Origin: Candidatus Paraluminiphilus aquimaris
Lineage (GTDB): Bacteria; Pseudomonadota; Gammaproteobacteria; Pseudomonadales; Halieaceae
Direction: 5' to 3'
NCBI RefSeq assembly: GCF_026230195.1
Contig: NZ_CP036501.1
Coordinates: forward strand, 124,001-188,000
DNA length: 64,000 nucleotides
How positions within the stretch are numbered: position 1 is the stretch's first letter; each line of letters opens with the position of its first letter. A program made the translations under genes and the position numbers. Shown here one piece after another: positions 1 through 10,007 of the stretch. The notes under the pieces were generated by a model, which was not told the origin of the DNA, searched no databases, and was given only the letters and a program-made list of their open reading frames with translations.

Positions 1-572
1 CCCTCGCTCGTTTCGACATCCTCGGACTCGACAGCCGAAATGAGCCGCGAGGCTTCTGTCGGTTTGTATCCCAGTGCCACCAAGGCTTGCTCCGCTTCGC
101 CACGGATATCCAATTTAGTATCTGAGGCAGGGGAAGCGACACCCTGAGTTGGCAATACATCCGAAAGCCACTGCCCAGCCTTGTCACGCATTTCAACAAG
201 CAGCCGCTCGCCCGTTTTCTTACCTACACCAGGCAACGCCACCAGCGCATCGACATCATTTCGATTGAGACAAGCCGCAAACTGCTCGGTATCCATGCCA
301 GAGAGTATCGCGAGCGCCAGCTTTGGACCTACGCCGTTTACTTTAATGAGATCTCGAAATAAACGCCGGTCAATCTCTCTGACAAAGCCGAAGAGCTGCT
401 GTGCATCCTCCCGCACAACAAAATGGGTCAATAAAATGCATTCCTCGCCAACGCCCGGCAACTGATAGATCGTTGTCATGGGGACTCTGACTTCATAGCC
501 AACGCCTCCGACGTCGATGATGACCTCTGGCGCTTGCTTGGCAATAATGATGCCGCGTAGTCGTTCGATCAT
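1..572 (-). CDS. ruvA: Holliday junction branch migration protein RuvA (3' end cut by window edge)
   Basis: RuvA is the tetrameric junction-binding subunit of the RuvAB branch-migration motor, acting with RuvB in the cytoplasm. Reading the minus strand from ATG at 572 gives MIERLRGIIIAKQAPEVIID, the usual OB-fold N-terminus. The two helix-hairpin-helix segments follow, seen as LIKVNGVGPKLALAILSG and VALPGVGKKTGERLLVEM. The frame stays open to base 1, giving about 190 residues of a roughly 200-residue family, so only the last few residues of domain III are missing. ruvC lies 22 bp upstream in the same direction, and ruvB would be expected just past the left edge. Confidence 0.95.
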   Translation of the reverse strand, partial: MIERLRGIIIAKQAPEVIIDVGGVGYEVRVPMTTIYQLPGVGEECILLTHFVVREDAQQLFGFVREIDRRLFRDLIKVNGVGPKLALAILSGMDTEQFAACLNRNDVDALVALPGVGKKTGERLLVEMRDKAGQWLSDVLPTQGVASPASDTKLDIRGEAEQALVALGYKPTEASRLISAVESEDVETSE

Positions 573-594
573 GTGCTGTAAAACTCCTTGAGAA

Positions 595-1113
595 CTACTT
601 GAGCCGTCGCATCGCGAACGCCTGAGCTCCGGTCGCGCGTCGCACAGCCTCTCCGCTAATATGGCAAAGCGCCGCCGCAAGCGCGTCACTCGCATCCTCA
701 CCGGGCGTCGCAGGCAGTCGCAGCAGCCGCGTCACCATGTGCTGGACTTGGTCCTTTGTTGCGCCCCCAGTACCCACGACCGCCTGCTTTATTTGACGCG
801 TTGCGTACTCAAAAACTTCTAGCTCACGGGTAGCGCAAATCACCATGGCGGCACCGCGTGCCTGCCCAAGCTTCAGGGCAGATCCGGCACTTTTATTCAT
901 GAAAACTTCTTCGATCGCAGCAACCGTTGGAGAAAACTCGTCAATAATCTCGTTGAGCGCTTGAGCCAACACTTTAAGGCGCAATGCTAAGGGCTCATCG
1001 ACAGGCAACTTGATCACGCCACTACTGACGTACCGGTTACCCGCCTGTGTTACTTCGACAAGACCGAATCCCGTTTTACGGGATCCGGGATCGATACCAA
1101 GAATGACTGTCAC
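595..1113 (-). CDS. ruvC: Crossover junction endodeoxyribonuclease RuvC
   Basis: RuvC is the homodimeric resolvase that cuts Holliday junctions held by RuvAB. The 172-residue product begins MTVILGIDPGSRKTGFG. The four acidic metal-binding residues of the family are visible: D8 in GIDPG, E68 in AIEEVF, and D140 and D143 in EDASDAL. The frame is open further upstream to 1152, but the GTG at 1113 is chosen because a GGAGGT sits 5 nt before it and the protein then matches the usual 173-residue length. It is followed closely by ruvA. The yebC gene that often lies between aspS and ruvC in gammaproteobacteria is not here. Confidence 0.96.
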   Translation of the reverse strand: MTVILGIDPGSRKTGFGLVEVTQAGNRYVSSGVIKLPVDEPLALRLKVLAQALNEIIDEFSPTVAAIEEVFMNKSAGSALKLGQARGAAMVICATRELEVFEYATRQIKQAVVGTGGATKDQVQHMVTRLLRLPATPGEDASDALAAALCHISGEAVRRATGAQAFAMRRLK

Positions 1114-1118
1114 CGATG

Positions 1119-1124
1119 ACCTCC
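1119..1124 (-). promoter_or_regulatory. Ribosome binding site deciding the ruvC GTG start
   Basis: On the minus strand the hexamer GGAGGT ends 5 nt before the GTG at 1113. This favours a GTG start over the upstream in-frame codons that would add a 13-residue N-terminal extension atypical of RuvC. Confidence 0.75.
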
Positions 1125-1178
1125 GCTCATAGCCTGATTGTGCGGCAAACAAGCAATAGAGTCATGTCATGGCAACAA

Positions 1179-2951
1179 TTACTTTTCGGGGGTACGCAAC
1201 CGTATACTGAGATCACGAAGCTGCTGCTCCGATACTTCTCCCGGTGCATCGGTCATGACGCACTGCGCTGACTGAGTCTTGGGGAAGGCAATCACGTCGC
1301 GAATGGATTGACCGTCAACCATGAGCATGACCAAGCGGTCCAAACCAAAGGCTAGTCCGCCATGAGGTGGTGCACCGTGTTTGAGTGCTGCCAACAAAAA
1401 GCCAAACTTGGCCTCCGCTTCCTCAGAGGAGATACCCAGCACATCGAACACCGCTTTCTGCATATCTTGGCGGTGTATTCGGATCGAGCCACCTCCAATT
1501 TCGCTGCCATTGAGCACCATGTCGTAAGCACGCGATAGCGCTTGCTGGGGTGCAGCTGTTAGTTCACCGACATCACACGAGGGTGCTGTAAACGGGTGGT
1601 GGATCGCCGTAAGCGAGCCATCGCCAGTCTCTTCAAACATAGGAAAATCGACAACCCACAGAGGCGCCCAGCCACTCCCAACAAGGCCCATCATTTCCGC
1701 GACCTTGAGTCTTAGAGCGCCCAAGGCATCGTTCACCACTTGGCGCTTATCAGCGCCAAAGAACACGATATCACCGTCTTCGAGGGCCAATCGCTCCACC
1801 AACTGATGGACTGTTGCTTCGGGCATAAATTTAAGGATCGGCGACTGCAAGCCTTCTACACCTGCGGCCTTGTCGTTCACTTTTATCCAAGCGAGACCGC
1901 GCGCACCGTAGTTGCCGACGTACTTAGTGAGCTCATCAATTTCTTTGCGGCTAATGGTGGAACCACCCGGCACACGGAGCGCGGCCACACGGCCTTTTAC
2001 ATCGTTTGCAGGCCCAGAGAACACCTTAAACTCAACGTCTTGCATTAAATCATCGATGGAGATGAGTTCCAGATCGATTCGCAGGTCGGGCTTGTCCGAT
2101 CCAAACCGCTCCATGGCCTCGTGCCAAGTCATTTGCGGGAAATCACCTAAGTCCACATTTAAATGCTGCTTAAACAGGGTCTGAACCATGCCTTCGGTGA
2201 GCCGCATAACCTCACTCTCGTCGGTAAACGAGAGCTCTATATCAATTTGAGTAAATTCGGGTTGGCGATCTGCTCGAAGGTCCTCGTCGCGAAAACAACG
2301 CGCAATTTGGTAGTAACGATCAAAGCCAGAGACCATCAAAAGCTGCTTAAACAACTGCGGAGATTGTGGCAGCGCAAAGAATTTTGATGCATTCGTTCTA
2401 CTGGGCACCAAATAATCGCGGGCACCCTCAGGTGTGGCGCGAGTCAATACGGGGGTTTCAATATCAAGGAACCCAGCAGACTCCAGGTAGCTTCTAATCG
2501 TTGACGTAATCTGAGATCGGCTAATTAAATTACGTTGCATCGACTCACGGCGAAGATCCATAAACCGGTAACGCAAACGGACATCTTCACCCACTGTTTG
2601 GTGCGCATCGAGTGGAAAAGGTGGTGGCGCTGATTCATTGAGTATGACCAGCTCTTTGCCCAGAATCTCAATATGCCCTGTCGCCATTGCGGGATTAACG
2701 GTCTCCGCCGAGCGCTCTCGAATTCGCCCCGTGATCTGAAGTACGTATTCACTACGAACTTTATCCGCCAGTGCGAAATGCTCCTTGGTATCGGGATCGA
2801 AGACCACCTGAACAATGCCGTCGCGATCACGCATATCCAAAAAGATGACCCCGCCGTGATCTCGACGCCGGTCAACCCAGCCACAAATTGTGACCGTCTC
2901 CCCGACAGAAACGTCTTTTGTTGCACCGCAATAATGTGTTCGCATGGTCAT
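1179..2951 (-). CDS. aspS: Aspartyl-tRNA synthetase (bacterial type; probably non-discriminating)
   Basis: This class II synthetase charges tRNA(Asp) with aspartate in the cytoplasm. The 590-residue frame has the N-terminal OB-fold anticodon domain ([14 protein letters not shown]), class II motif 2 ([20 protein letters not shown]), the GAD insertion and motif 3 ([12 protein letters not shown]). Two in-frame ATGs are possible, at 2951 and 2945; the second gives the family start MRTHYCG. Counting from MRTHYCG, residue 30 is His, where E. coli has Leu. His at this site is typical of enzymes that also form Asp-tRNA(Asn). The zinc-ribbon gene at 2975-3271 precedes it and ruvC follows. Confidence 0.97.
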   Translation of the reverse strand: MTMRTHYCGATKDVSVGETVTICGWVDRRRDHGGVIFLDMRDRDGIVQVVFDPDTKEHFALADKVRSEYVLQITGRIRERSAETVNPAMATGHIEILGKELVILNESAPPPFPLDAHQTVGEDVRLRYRFMDLRRESMQRNLISRSQITSTIRSYLESAGFLDIETPVLTRATPEGARDYLVPSRTNASKFFALPQSPQLFKQLLMVSGFDRYYQIARCFRDEDLRADRQPEFTQIDIELSFTDESEVMRLTEGMVQTLFKQHLNVDLGDFPQMTWHEAMERFGSDKPDLRIDLELISIDDLMQDVEFKVFSGPANDVKGRVAALRVPGGSTISRKEIDELTKYVGNYGARGLAWIKVNDKAAGVEGLQSPILKFMPEATVHQLVERLALEDGDIVFFGADKRQVVNDALGALRLKVAEMMGLVGSGWAPLWVVDFPMFEETGDGSLTAIHHPFTAPSCDVGELTAAPQQALSRAYDMVLNGSEIGGGSIRIHRQDMQKAVFDVLGISSEEAEAKFGFLLAALKHGAPPHGGLAFGLDRLVMLMVDGQSIRDVIAFPKTQSAQCVMTDAPGEVSEQQLRDLSIRLRTPEK

Positions 2952-2974
2952 TCTCTAATTCACTTCCGGTCGGC

Positions 2975-3271
2975 CTAGTCCGCCGAGCTTTTCGTTGTGC
3001 TGGTCGCACTGCTAGATGAGGTGGCAGATGTACTGGAGCTCCCTGAATCAGATGTAGTGCTCGAGTCATTCACAAGATTCTTTTTCGCGCCGGTTTTAAA
3101 GTCGGTTTCATACCAACCCGATCCGGCCAGCCGAAAAGCCGGCGCCGATACTTTTTTCTTCAAAGACGCCGCACCGCATTCCGGACAGTCGGTCAACGGG
3201 GCATCCGATATTTTCTGCAATGCCTCCAGCGCGTTACCGCAGGCACCACATACGTATTCGTAAATTGGCAT
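2975..3271 (-). CDS. FmdB-family zinc-ribbon protein with Ser/Thr-rich tail
   Basis: This small protein belongs to the FmdB putative regulatory family, whose function is not established. The 98-residue product starts MPIYEYVCGACGNALEALQK. Two CxxC knuckles (CGAC and CPEC) form the expected zinc ribbon within the first 45 residues. The last 30 or so residues are almost all Ser, Thr, Ala and Asp, a low-complexity tail that varies in the family. The frame is open to 3322, but MPIYEY at 3271 is the conserved start. It lies just upstream of aspS on the same strand, a common arrangement, and is probably co-transcribed with it. Confidence 0.88.
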   Translation of the reverse strand: MPIYEYVCGACGNALEALQKISDAPLTDCPECGAASLKKKVSAPAFRLAGSGWYETDFKTGAKKNLVNDSSTTSDSGSSSTSATSSSSATSTTKSSAD

Positions 3272-3550
3272 GCGAAGGTCTCTAAGAAATAAAACAGGAC
3301 CGCTTTGTTGCGGCGGGCGCAAGATTACACTAATCGGCCGCCGAGGTTAATGGGAATACTGACCGTATGGTGCATCGCGCCGCAAAGCCCCATGAAAATC
3401 TTGATGCTTAAACCAAAGTATCAACAGGCAAAGGCGTTTTCTGGTGGCATTTATCATCGTCGTCCCGATCTATAGTGAAGAGAGGTTTGATACACTTCGC
3501 TCAGCCGTTGCCAATGAGACGGCGAGCACGCTTTTAAGAAGGTTCCCGCA

Positions 3551-5254
3551 ATGCGATTTTCCCAATTCCCCATATCAACGACAAAAGAGACGCCCGCCGA
3601 TGCCGAGGTTATCAGTCATCAACTGATGCTGCGCGCTGGACTCATCAAGCGCATTGCCGCCGGCATCTATACTTGGATGCCCTTGGGACTCAAGGTCGTT
3701 CGCAATGTTGAACGCGTCGTGCGAGAAGAAATGGAGAATGCCGGTGCCGTTGAGCTATCGATGCCGGTCGTTCAGCCCGCGGAGTTGTGGGAGGAATCGG
3801 GTCGATGGGAGCAATACGGACCCGAGCTTTGCCGACTCAAAGATCGTCACGATCGCGACTTCTGTCTTGGCCCGACTCACGAGGAAGTGATTACGGATCT
3901 CGCCAAAACCGAAATCAAAAGCTATAAGCGGCTGCCTTTAAATTTCTTTCAAATTCAAACGAAGTTTCGCGATGAGATTCGACCTCGTTTTGGTGTCATG
4001 CGCTCGCGCGAGTTTGTCATGAAAGACGCCTATTCATTTCACGAAAATCAAGACTCTCTCGAACAGACTTACTGGCGAATGCACGAAGCCTACTCCACTA
4101 TTTTTGACCGACTTGGACTCGATTATCGTCCCGTAGAGGCCGACACGGGCTCCATCGGTGGCAGTCACTCCCACGAATTCCATATGTTGGCCGACTCAGG
4201 TGAAGACGATATTGCCTTTTCAACAGAGAGTGATTTCGCCGCCAACGTAGAACTTGCCGAAGCCTTGCTACCCGAACAAGTAAAGACTGATTTTGAGCCG
4301 CTAGAGTGCTTTGATACACCCGGCGCCAAAACCATCGAGGCCCTGGAGAAGCGCTACGGCGTTCCCGCAACCCATTCACTTAAGACGTTATTTGTCGAAG
4401 ACGCGCAAGGCGAGCTCGTCGCACTCGTTTTACGGGGTGATCATCAGCTCAATGAAATTAAAGCCGAAAAAATCGATGGTCTGAGTCAGCCGCTTCGCAT
4501 GGCGCAAGAGACTGCAGTAAAAACGGCCACCGGTGCATCCTTTGGCTCACTCGGACCTGTGAACCTCAACGCGCGAGTTGTGGTGGATCGCGCTGCATCG
4601 GTGCTCGTCAACTTCGTCTGCGGTGCCAACGAGGATGATAAACATTTGAAGAACGTCAACTGGGGTCGCGATATCGAACATTACGAAGTTGCTGACTTGC
4701 GGACCGTTGTGGCAGGTGACCCCAGCCCCTGTGGAGCGGGCGTACTCGAAATTAAACGCGGCATCGAAGTGGGCCACATTTTCCAGCTAGGAACAAAATA
4801 CTCGGAAGCCATGAACGCCACGGTTCTCGATCAAAACGGCAAGTCAGTGCCTATGACAATGGGTTGCTATGGCATTGGGATTACGCGAATAGTCGCCGCC
4901 GCAATTGAGCAAAACCACGATGCCAACGGCATTATTTGGCCGGCGGCCATGGCGCCCTTTTCAGTCGTGCTGATTCCATTGGGTATGGAAAAGTCGGAAA
5001 CGGTCGCCGCCGCCGCCCAAGCGCTTTATGCAGACCTGAAAGCTGCGGGTATCAACGTGGCGATGGATGATCGCAAGGAACGACCCGGGGTCAAATTCGC
5101 GGATTGCGAGCTCATTGGCATACCACTTCGGGTAACGATTGGTGAACGCTCCCTCAATGAAGGCGTTGTTGAAGTCCAGGGTCGGCGAGACAGCGAAGCC
5201 ACAAACGTTACGATTGACGCTGCGGTGGCCTACGTGGTGGACGCGGTATCATAG
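3551..5254 (+). CDS. proS: Prolyl-tRNA synthetase (bacterial type with INS editing domain)
   Basis: The enzyme charges tRNA(Pro) with proline. The 567-residue product begins [20 protein letters not shown], as in bacterial ProRS. Class II motifs are visible: motif 2 around [20 protein letters not shown] and motif 3 around [17 protein letters not shown]. The region between them (about residues 225-405) corresponds to the INS domain that deacylates Ala-tRNA(Pro). The C-terminal anticodon domain follows ([32 protein letters not shown]). It is the first gene of a plus-strand run and is transcribed away from the FmdB gene. The preceding 3323-3550 shows no clear promoter. Confidence 0.97.
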   Translation: MRFSQFPISTTKETPADAEVISHQLMLRAGLIKRIAAGIYTWMPLGLKVVRNVERVVREEMENAGAVELSMPVVQPAELWEESGRWEQYGPELCRLKDRHDRDFCLGPTHEEVITDLAKTEIKSYKRLPLNFFQIQTKFRDEIRPRFGVMRSREFVMKDAYSFHENQDSLEQTYWRMHEAYSTIFDRLGLDYRPVEADTGSIGGSHSHEFHMLADSGEDDIAFSTESDFAANVELAEALLPEQVKTDFEPLECFDTPGAKTIEALEKRYGVPATHSLKTLFVEDAQGELVALVLRGDHQLNEIKAEKIDGLSQPLRMAQETAVKTATGASFGSLGPVNLNARVVVDRAASVLVNFVCGANEDDKHLKNVNWGRDIEHYEVADLRTVVAGDPSPCGAGVLEIKRGIEVGHIFQLGTKYSEAMNATVLDQNGKSVPMTMGCYGIGITRIVAAAIEQNHDANGIIWPAAMAPFSVVLIPLGMEKSETVAAAAQALYADLKAAGINVAMDDRKERPGVKFADCELIGIPLRVTIGERSLNEGVVEVQGRRDSEATNVTIDAAVAYVVDAVS

Positions 5255-5300
5255 TTTGGTGCGCAGACTTACGCTGTGACCGAGTTGGCAATCGCAACGA

Positions 5301-5320
5301 CCGCGGTTGACCGCGGCTGA
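5301..5320. repeat. Tandem 10 bp repeat with CCGCGG cores
   Basis: CCGCGGTTGA is followed directly by CCGCGGCTGA, two copies differing at one base. Because CCGCGG is its own complement, the pair can also fold as a 6 bp stem with a TTGA loop. It lies between proS and the start of the LuxR-type regulator. No T-tract follows, so it is not a standard terminator. It could be an operator, or it could be chance. Confidence 0.4.
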
Positions 5321-5346
5321 TTAAGCTCTCAGTGTGAAGCCTAAGC

Positions 5347-5354
5347 AAAGGAGG
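5347..5354 (+). promoter_or_regulatory. Strong ribosome binding site deciding the LuxR-regulator start
   Basis: AAAGGAGG ends 6 nt before the GTG at 5361. Another in-frame GTG at 5334 lies upstream of this site and has no such signal, so the shorter protein is preferred. Confidence 0.75.
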
Positions 5355-5360
5355 ACTCAC

Positions 5361-6197
5361 GTGGACAGTAATGCATTTCAGCGCTGGAATAGCGACCTTG
5401 CTAATGTCATTGCCCATGTTGGAGACCCTATTTTCTTTCAGCAAGTATTTGCTGCGATCGAGGCGCAAGTGCCCGTGGCTTACCCTCAGGCATGGCTTTA
5501 TCACAAGGATCTACCGCCTCAGTTGCTCGATCACAAAATTCCGAAGGACGCCTACGATTCTCAAGTGGACGAATATTTGGAGGGGCCTTATCGGGAAGAC
5601 CCGTTTTTCAAAATCTCACTGAGCGCACCACGCAACAACTGTTATCGCTTGTCACGGCTTGTCACTGGGGACTTCGAGCAAAGCAGCTATCACAAAGACT
5701 ATTACGCAAGCACAGGCACGGTCGACGAAGCCATTATCGTGACGCGTCTCACAGACGGTAGTGTTATCAACATCAGTCTAATGCGGCTGTTAAATCAGGG
5801 TGAATTCAGTGAGGACGAATACAATTGGTTGTGCAGCGTGAGTCAATGTCTTGCTGAGCTAATTGACTTGCATACACGCCGAGAAGAATTCGTCGAGAGT
5901 AACCTCCTACAACCTGGCGTCGACTACCACATTCAGCAGGGGTATGAGACGTTTGGAACAAGCTATGTCAGTGACCGGGAGCAAGAGGTCCTTGAGTTAC
6001 TCCTGCGCGGGTACGGTGCAGATACGAGCGCCGAGAAACTTGATATCTCGCTTGAGACAGTGCGCAGACATCGTAAATCCATCTACAAAAAGCTCGATGT
6101 GAACAGCCAGGCCGACCTTTTCGCTCTGTTTATCAATGTCATTCCATACGTTGCAAAATCAAAAGGTGAGGATCCGCTGAAGGCCTACATGGGCTGA
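5361..6197 (+). CDS. LuxR-type transcriptional regulator with N-terminal sensor-like domain
   Basis: This is a DNA-binding regulator. The C-terminal third carries the LuxR/GerE helix-turn-helix (SDREQEVLELLLRGYGADTS, then LDISLETVRRHRKSIYKKL). The N-terminal 190 residues or so form an unassigned domain with a GAF-like feel. The Trp/Tyr/Asp pattern of acyl-homoserine-lactone receptors was not seen, and there is no receiver-domain Asp/Lys set, so it does not look like a quorum receptor or a two-component response regulator. The product is 278 residues from the GTG at 5361. It sits 190 bp upstream of, and codirectional with, a glutamine-synthetase-family gene that may be its target; this is inferred from position only. 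Confidence 0.85.
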   Translation: MDSNAFQRWNSDLANVIAHVGDPIFFQQVFAAIEAQVPVAYPQAWLYHKDLPPQLLDHKIPKDAYDSQVDEYLEGPYREDPFFKISLSAPRNNCYRLSRLVTGDFEQSSYHKDYYASTGTVDEAIIVTRLTDGSVINISLMRLLNQGEFSEDEYNWLCSVSQCLAELIDLHTRREEFVESNLLQPGVDYHIQQGYETFGTSYVSDREQEVLELLLRGYGADTSAEKLDISLETVRRHRKSIYKKLDVNSQADLFALFINVIPYVAKSKGEDPLKAYMG

Positions 6198-6387
6198 CCA
6201 GCAGGGGCTAACAGACGGGAGAGCCGTGCCCCCTGGGCTGCCCTATTGCTCGCTCATCGCTTACTCAAGGTCCTTCATCGACACCCCCTTTATGGATAAC
6301 ACTGGCGTACCCAAACCCTGAGTGTGGCGAGCGGGCCCGTATTACGCCCCTTACCCAGCTTAGGTAGCAACTGCCCCAACTAGGGCA

Positions 6388-7785
6388 TTGTCGCCACCGT
6401 CTCAAACACGCACCCTTTCGCCTTACTCACAGCAGGTGCGTCCTGTGTACACAACAAAACAATTTTTAAAGGCCTATCCCGATATCACCATGATTGAGGC
6501 GCTCATTACCGACTGCAATGGCATTGCACGGGGTAAATGGCTGCCCGTACAAAAGATGGTGGCGATAGAAAATCAAGGGCTTAAGTTGCCCAAGTCAGCC
6601 CTTGGGCTGGATGTCTGGGGCCGTGACATTCCCGAACTTGCACATGCTAATGGCGATATCGACGGCTACTGTCACCTCGTTGAAGGGTCATTGAGACCGC
6701 TACTTACCGAGCGAGGCGTGGACCAAGCACAAGTCATACTCACCATGTCGGATAAAGACGGCTCTCCGTTCATGGGAGATCCCCGGCAAGTGCTCGATGC
6801 CCTTGTTGGGCGCTTTACCGACAAGTCACTTAAACCCTGCATGGCGGTAGAGCTCGAATTCAGTCTACTGCCTCGACCAGAAACCAATGACTCGGTGGGC
6901 AGCGCGCTACGCGATCAAAATAGCGTTGGCGGCAACCTTTATGCGCTAAGCGAACTTGATTACCACGCGCCCCTGCTGGAAGCGCTGCGACAGGCGTTCG
7001 AAACGCAGGACCTCCCCTACGAGGGCATTATTAAAGAGTCGGCCCCCAGTCAGTTCGAGATCAACGTTGCACACAGTGATGATGTGATGCTACTCGCCGA
7101 TCAAGTCGTTCGAATGCAGCGAACAATACGTTCCGTCGCAGCGCGACATGGCTTTATTGCCAGTTTCATGCCCAAGCCCATCGACAACGAGGCCGGGAAC
7201 GGTCTCCACGTCCACTGCAGCCTCCTTGAAGAGAACGGTGTTAACGTCTTTGACAATGGGGAAGAAGAGGGCTCTGAGCTATTACACTATGCGGTAGCTG
7301 GATGCTTGGAGTTACTGCCCGCATCAATTCTGCTATTCGCACCGAGCTTTAATGCCTATCGCCGCTTTCAGCCCGGAAATCACGCGCCAACAGAGGCGAC
7401 TTGGGGCTACGACAACCGGACAACAGCGCTCAGAATTCCCGAAAGCCCGGCACCAGCACGCCGAATTGAACACCGCGTAGCAGGGGCAGATGCAAACCCC
7501 TATCTCGTTCTCGCCGCTGTATTGGCAGGCATATGGCATGGTATCGAGAATAAGCTAAAGCCTCCGACAGCTATTGAGGGCAATGCCTGGGATCAGGCGA
7601 TTGATGCACCCAAGCTCGCCACAACGATGGATCAAGCCATCGACGTCTTCCGCACAGAAAATCAATTGGCAGACTATTTAAGCGCCGAGTTTAAAACCCT
7701 GTTTTTAGCAACCAAGCAACAGGAGTGGGATGAGTTTTCTCGACGCGTCACCGAATTTGAACTGGAAACTTATTTGCGAATGTAG
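6388..7785 (+). CDS. Glutamine synthetase family protein (gamma-glutamylpolyamine synthetase-like)
   Basis: The protein belongs to the glutamine synthetase superfamily, which joins glutamate to ammonia or an amine using ATP. Family landmarks are visible: the N-terminal beta-grasp segment (MIEALITDCNGIARGKW), VELEFSLL, the ATP-site stretch GNGLHVHCSLLEE, and NAYRRFQPGNHAPTEATWG followed by RIEHRVAGADANPYLVLAAV. The roughly 465-residue length and divergence from housekeeping GlnA suggest a PuuA-type enzyme acting on putrescine or another amine. The start is uncertain: TTG at 6388 gives the longest frame, while GTG at 6445 has an AGGTG 6 nt before it. Substrate specificity cannot be read from the sequence. 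Confidence 0.85.
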   Translation: MSPPSQTRTLSPYSQQVRPVYTTKQFLKAYPDITMIEALITDCNGIARGKWLPVQKMVAIENQGLKLPKSALGLDVWGRDIPELAHANGDIDGYCHLVEGSLRPLLTERGVDQAQVILTMSDKDGSPFMGDPRQVLDALVGRFTDKSLKPCMAVELEFSLLPRPETNDSVGSALRDQNSVGGNLYALSELDYHAPLLEALRQAFETQDLPYEGIIKESAPSQFEINVAHSDDVMLLADQVVRMQRTIRSVAARHGFIASFMPKPIDNEAGNGLHVHCSLLEENGVNVFDNGEEEGSELLHYAVAGCLELLPASILLFAPSFNAYRRFQPGNHAPTEATWGYDNRTTALRIPESPAPARRIEHRVAGADANPYLVLAAVLAGIWHGIENKLKPPTAIEGNAWDQAIDAPKLATTMDQAIDVFRTENQLADYLSAEFKTLFLATKQQEWDEFSRRVTEFELETYLRM

Positions 7786-7820
7786 TTTGCTTTGCGCCTT
7801 CTGAATCAAAGGATAAAGCT

Positions 7821-8300
7821 ATGACCAGCGTTTATGACTTCTCCGCCACCTTGGCTAACGGAAATGAAACATCATTAGCGGACTTTAAAGGCCAGGTGCT
7901 TTTGGTAGTAAACACAGCGTCAAAGTGTGGTTTCACACCCCAATACGAAGGCCTTGAAAAGCTCTACGCCGACCATAAGGACGCGGGCTTTTCCATTCTT
8001 GCGTTTCCGTGCAATCAGTTTGGCTCACAGGAGCCCGGCAGCACCGAGGAGATCGTCGAATTTTGCGAAACACGTTTCAGCACCAGCTTCCCGCTTTTCG
8101 AAAAAATCGAAGTCAACGGTAGTGGTGCGCATCCGCTATACAAGCACCTAAAGTCTGAAGTTAAAGGCATCATGGGAACTGCGGGCATCAAATGGAACTT
8201 CACGAAGTTCCTGATCAACCGTGACGGCGAGGTGGTTGCAAGATTCGGCTCACAGAAAAAACCTGCCGACATCGAAAAAGCGATCAAAGCGCTTCTGTGA
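7821..8300 (+). CDS. Glutathione peroxidase family protein (Cys type, BtuE-like)
   Basis: This thiol peroxidase reduces hydroperoxides using glutathione or, in many bacterial members, thioredoxin. The 159-residue protein has the family catalytic set: C36 in SKCGFTP (Cys in place of selenocysteine), Q70 in CNQFGSQEPG, and W125/N126 in IKWNFTKFL. There is no signal peptide, so it is cytoplasmic. It lies 35 bp after the glutamine-synthetase-family gene and may share its transcript. It converges on prfC. Confidence 0.93.
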   Translation: MTSVYDFSATLANGNETSLADFKGQVLLVVNTASKCGFTPQYEGLEKLYADHKDAGFSILAFPCNQFGSQEPGSTEEIVEFCETRFSTSFPLFEKIEVNGSGAHPLYKHLKSEVKGIMGTAGIKWNFTKFLINRDGEVVARFGSQKKPADIEKAIKALL

Positions 8301-8380
8301 AAAGCGGCGCGGGTACGGCGTCGGTCAGTAAGCCGACGTCGCCTTTCGTCAGCGAAAGCCGGAGCGCTTCCCTCTAGCCT

Positions 8381-9958
8381 TTAGTGTTCACGGGTTTCTC
8401 TGAATTTAATATCCGGCCATCGCTCCTGCATGAGGTTTAAGTTCACGCGTGTTGGGGCAAGGTAAGTAAGGTAACCGCCACCGTCCTCCGACAAGTGGTC
8501 CGACGCCTTTCTACGAAACTCCTCGAGCTTGCGGGGCTCATCTGCATCAAGCCATCGCGCCGTGTAAATATTGACAGGCTCATACAACGCATCGACCTTG
8601 TATTCGTCTTTCAGGCGGTGCGCCACTACATCGAACTGCAACTGCCCCACGGCACCGACGATCAAATCGGTCGAGTTCAACGGGGCAAAGACCTGCGTTG
8701 ATCCCTCTTCTGACAACTGCTGCAAACCTTTTTGAAGCGCCTTCATTTTCATCGGGTCGGCGAGACGAATCTTACGGAAGAGCTCCGGGGCAAAATGCGG
8801 GATGCCGGTAAACTGAAGTGCTTCTCCTGACGTGAAGGTATCGCCAATTTGGATAGTACCGTGGTTGTGAAGCCCGATTATGTCCCCAGCCACTGCCAAC
8901 TCGACCAGTTCACGCTCTCCAGCTTTAAACGAGACCGCGTCAGCAATGCGAATATCTTTTTCTATCCGCACATGCCGCATCTTCATTCCCTTTTCGTAGC
9001 GGCCTGAGCACACCCGCACAAAGGCAATACGATCTCTGTGCTTGGGATCCATGTTTGCCTGGATCTTAAATACAAAGCCTGAAAATGCACCCTCGGTGGG
9101 CGATACATCACGTGACTGAGTCATCCGGTGCTGTGGCTTAGGCGCCCATTCGACAAAGTCATCGAGCATTTCTCTTACCCCGAAATTACCCAGCGCCGTG
9201 CCAAAAAAGACGGGGGTTTGCTGACCTGCAAGGTAACGGTCTTTGTCAAAGGTATGACTTGCACCTCGCACCAACTCTATCTCGTCGCAAAAGTCGTCAT
9301 ACTCGTCATCCAGCAAGGCTCTCGCCTCGTCTGAATCCAAGCCATTAATCCGGGTGTCAGGTGGCAGCGTCTGCCCGTTACCCTGCTCGAAACAATGAAT
9401 AGTGTCGGTGTACAGGTTGTAAACACCCTTGAAGAACTTTCCCATGCCAATGGGCCAGTTAATGGGCGCCGCCTCTATTTTCAAGACCTCTTCAATCTCA
9501 TCCAGTAGCTCGATCGCATCGCGGATGTCGCGATCCAGCTTGTTAACAAAGCCGATAATTGGGGTATCGCGTAACCGACACACATTCATAAGTTTGATGG
9601 TTCGGTCTTCCACCCCCTTCGCGCCATCAACCACCATTAAAGCTGAATCGACAGCCGTTAGCGTGCGGTAGGTATCTTCGGAAAAGTCTTCGTGCCCTGG
9701 TGTGTCAAGCAGATTCACGGTGCGCGCTTTGTACGGAAACTGCATCACCGATGAGGTCACTGAAATACCACGCTCCTTCTCCATCGCCATCCAATCTGAT
9801 GTCGCATGCGGACCGCGCTTCCCCTTAACAGACCCCGCCACCTGAATGGCGGACCCAAGCAATAACAGCTTCTCCGTGATGGTCGTCTTGCCCGCATCGG
9901 GGTGCGAGATAATAGCGAAGGTACGACGAGCGTTAATGGCGTTAGCGGTTTCTGACAT
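8381..9958 (-). CDS. prfC: Peptide chain release factor 3
   Basis: RF3 is a translational GTPase that removes RF1 or RF2 from the ribosome after peptide release. The 525-residue protein shows the G1 loop [18 protein letters not shown] near residue 19, [16 protein letters not shown] (G3), and FVNKLDRD (G4). The C-terminal beta-barrel and domain III regions end in [18 protein letters not shown]. Length and motifs are typical. It follows lipB in the same direction, where some gammaproteobacteria have lipA, but the 49 bp gap does not show whether they are co-transcribed. Confidence 0.97.
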   Translation of the reverse strand: MSETANAINARRTFAIISHPDAGKTTITEKLLLLGSAIQVAGSVKGKRGPHATSDWMAMEKERGISVTSSVMQFPYKARTVNLLDTPGHEDFSEDTYRTLTAVDSALMVVDGAKGVEDRTIKLMNVCRLRDTPIIGFVNKLDRDIRDAIELLDEIEEVLKIEAAPINWPIGMGKFFKGVYNLYTDTIHCFEQGNGQTLPPDTRINGLDSDEARALLDDEYDDFCDEIELVRGASHTFDKDRYLAGQQTPVFFGTALGNFGVREMLDDFVEWAPKPQHRMTQSRDVSPTEGAFSGFVFKIQANMDPKHRDRIAFVRVCSGRYEKGMKMRHVRIEKDIRIADAVSFKAGERELVELAVAGDIIGLHNHGTIQIGDTFTSGEALQFTGIPHFAPELFRKIRLADPMKMKALQKGLQQLSEEGSTQVFAPLNSTDLIVGAVGQLQFDVVAHRLKDEYKVDALYEPVNIYTARWLDADEPRKLEEFRRKASDHLSEDGGGYLTYLAPTRVNLNLMQERWPDIKFRETREH

Positions 9959-10007
9959 GGGTCCTCCAATGACGCGACGGATTATGCCAGCTTCAACCTG
10001 AGAGTGT

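Noticed and set aside
2525-2926. 133-residue minus-strand open frame
   Set aside because: Out-of-frame shadow inside aspS.
8319-8338. Possible terminator between gpx and prfC (CGTCGG/CCGACG stem)
   Set aside because: A 6 bp stem with an 8 nt loop and no T-tract on either strand; too weak to call.
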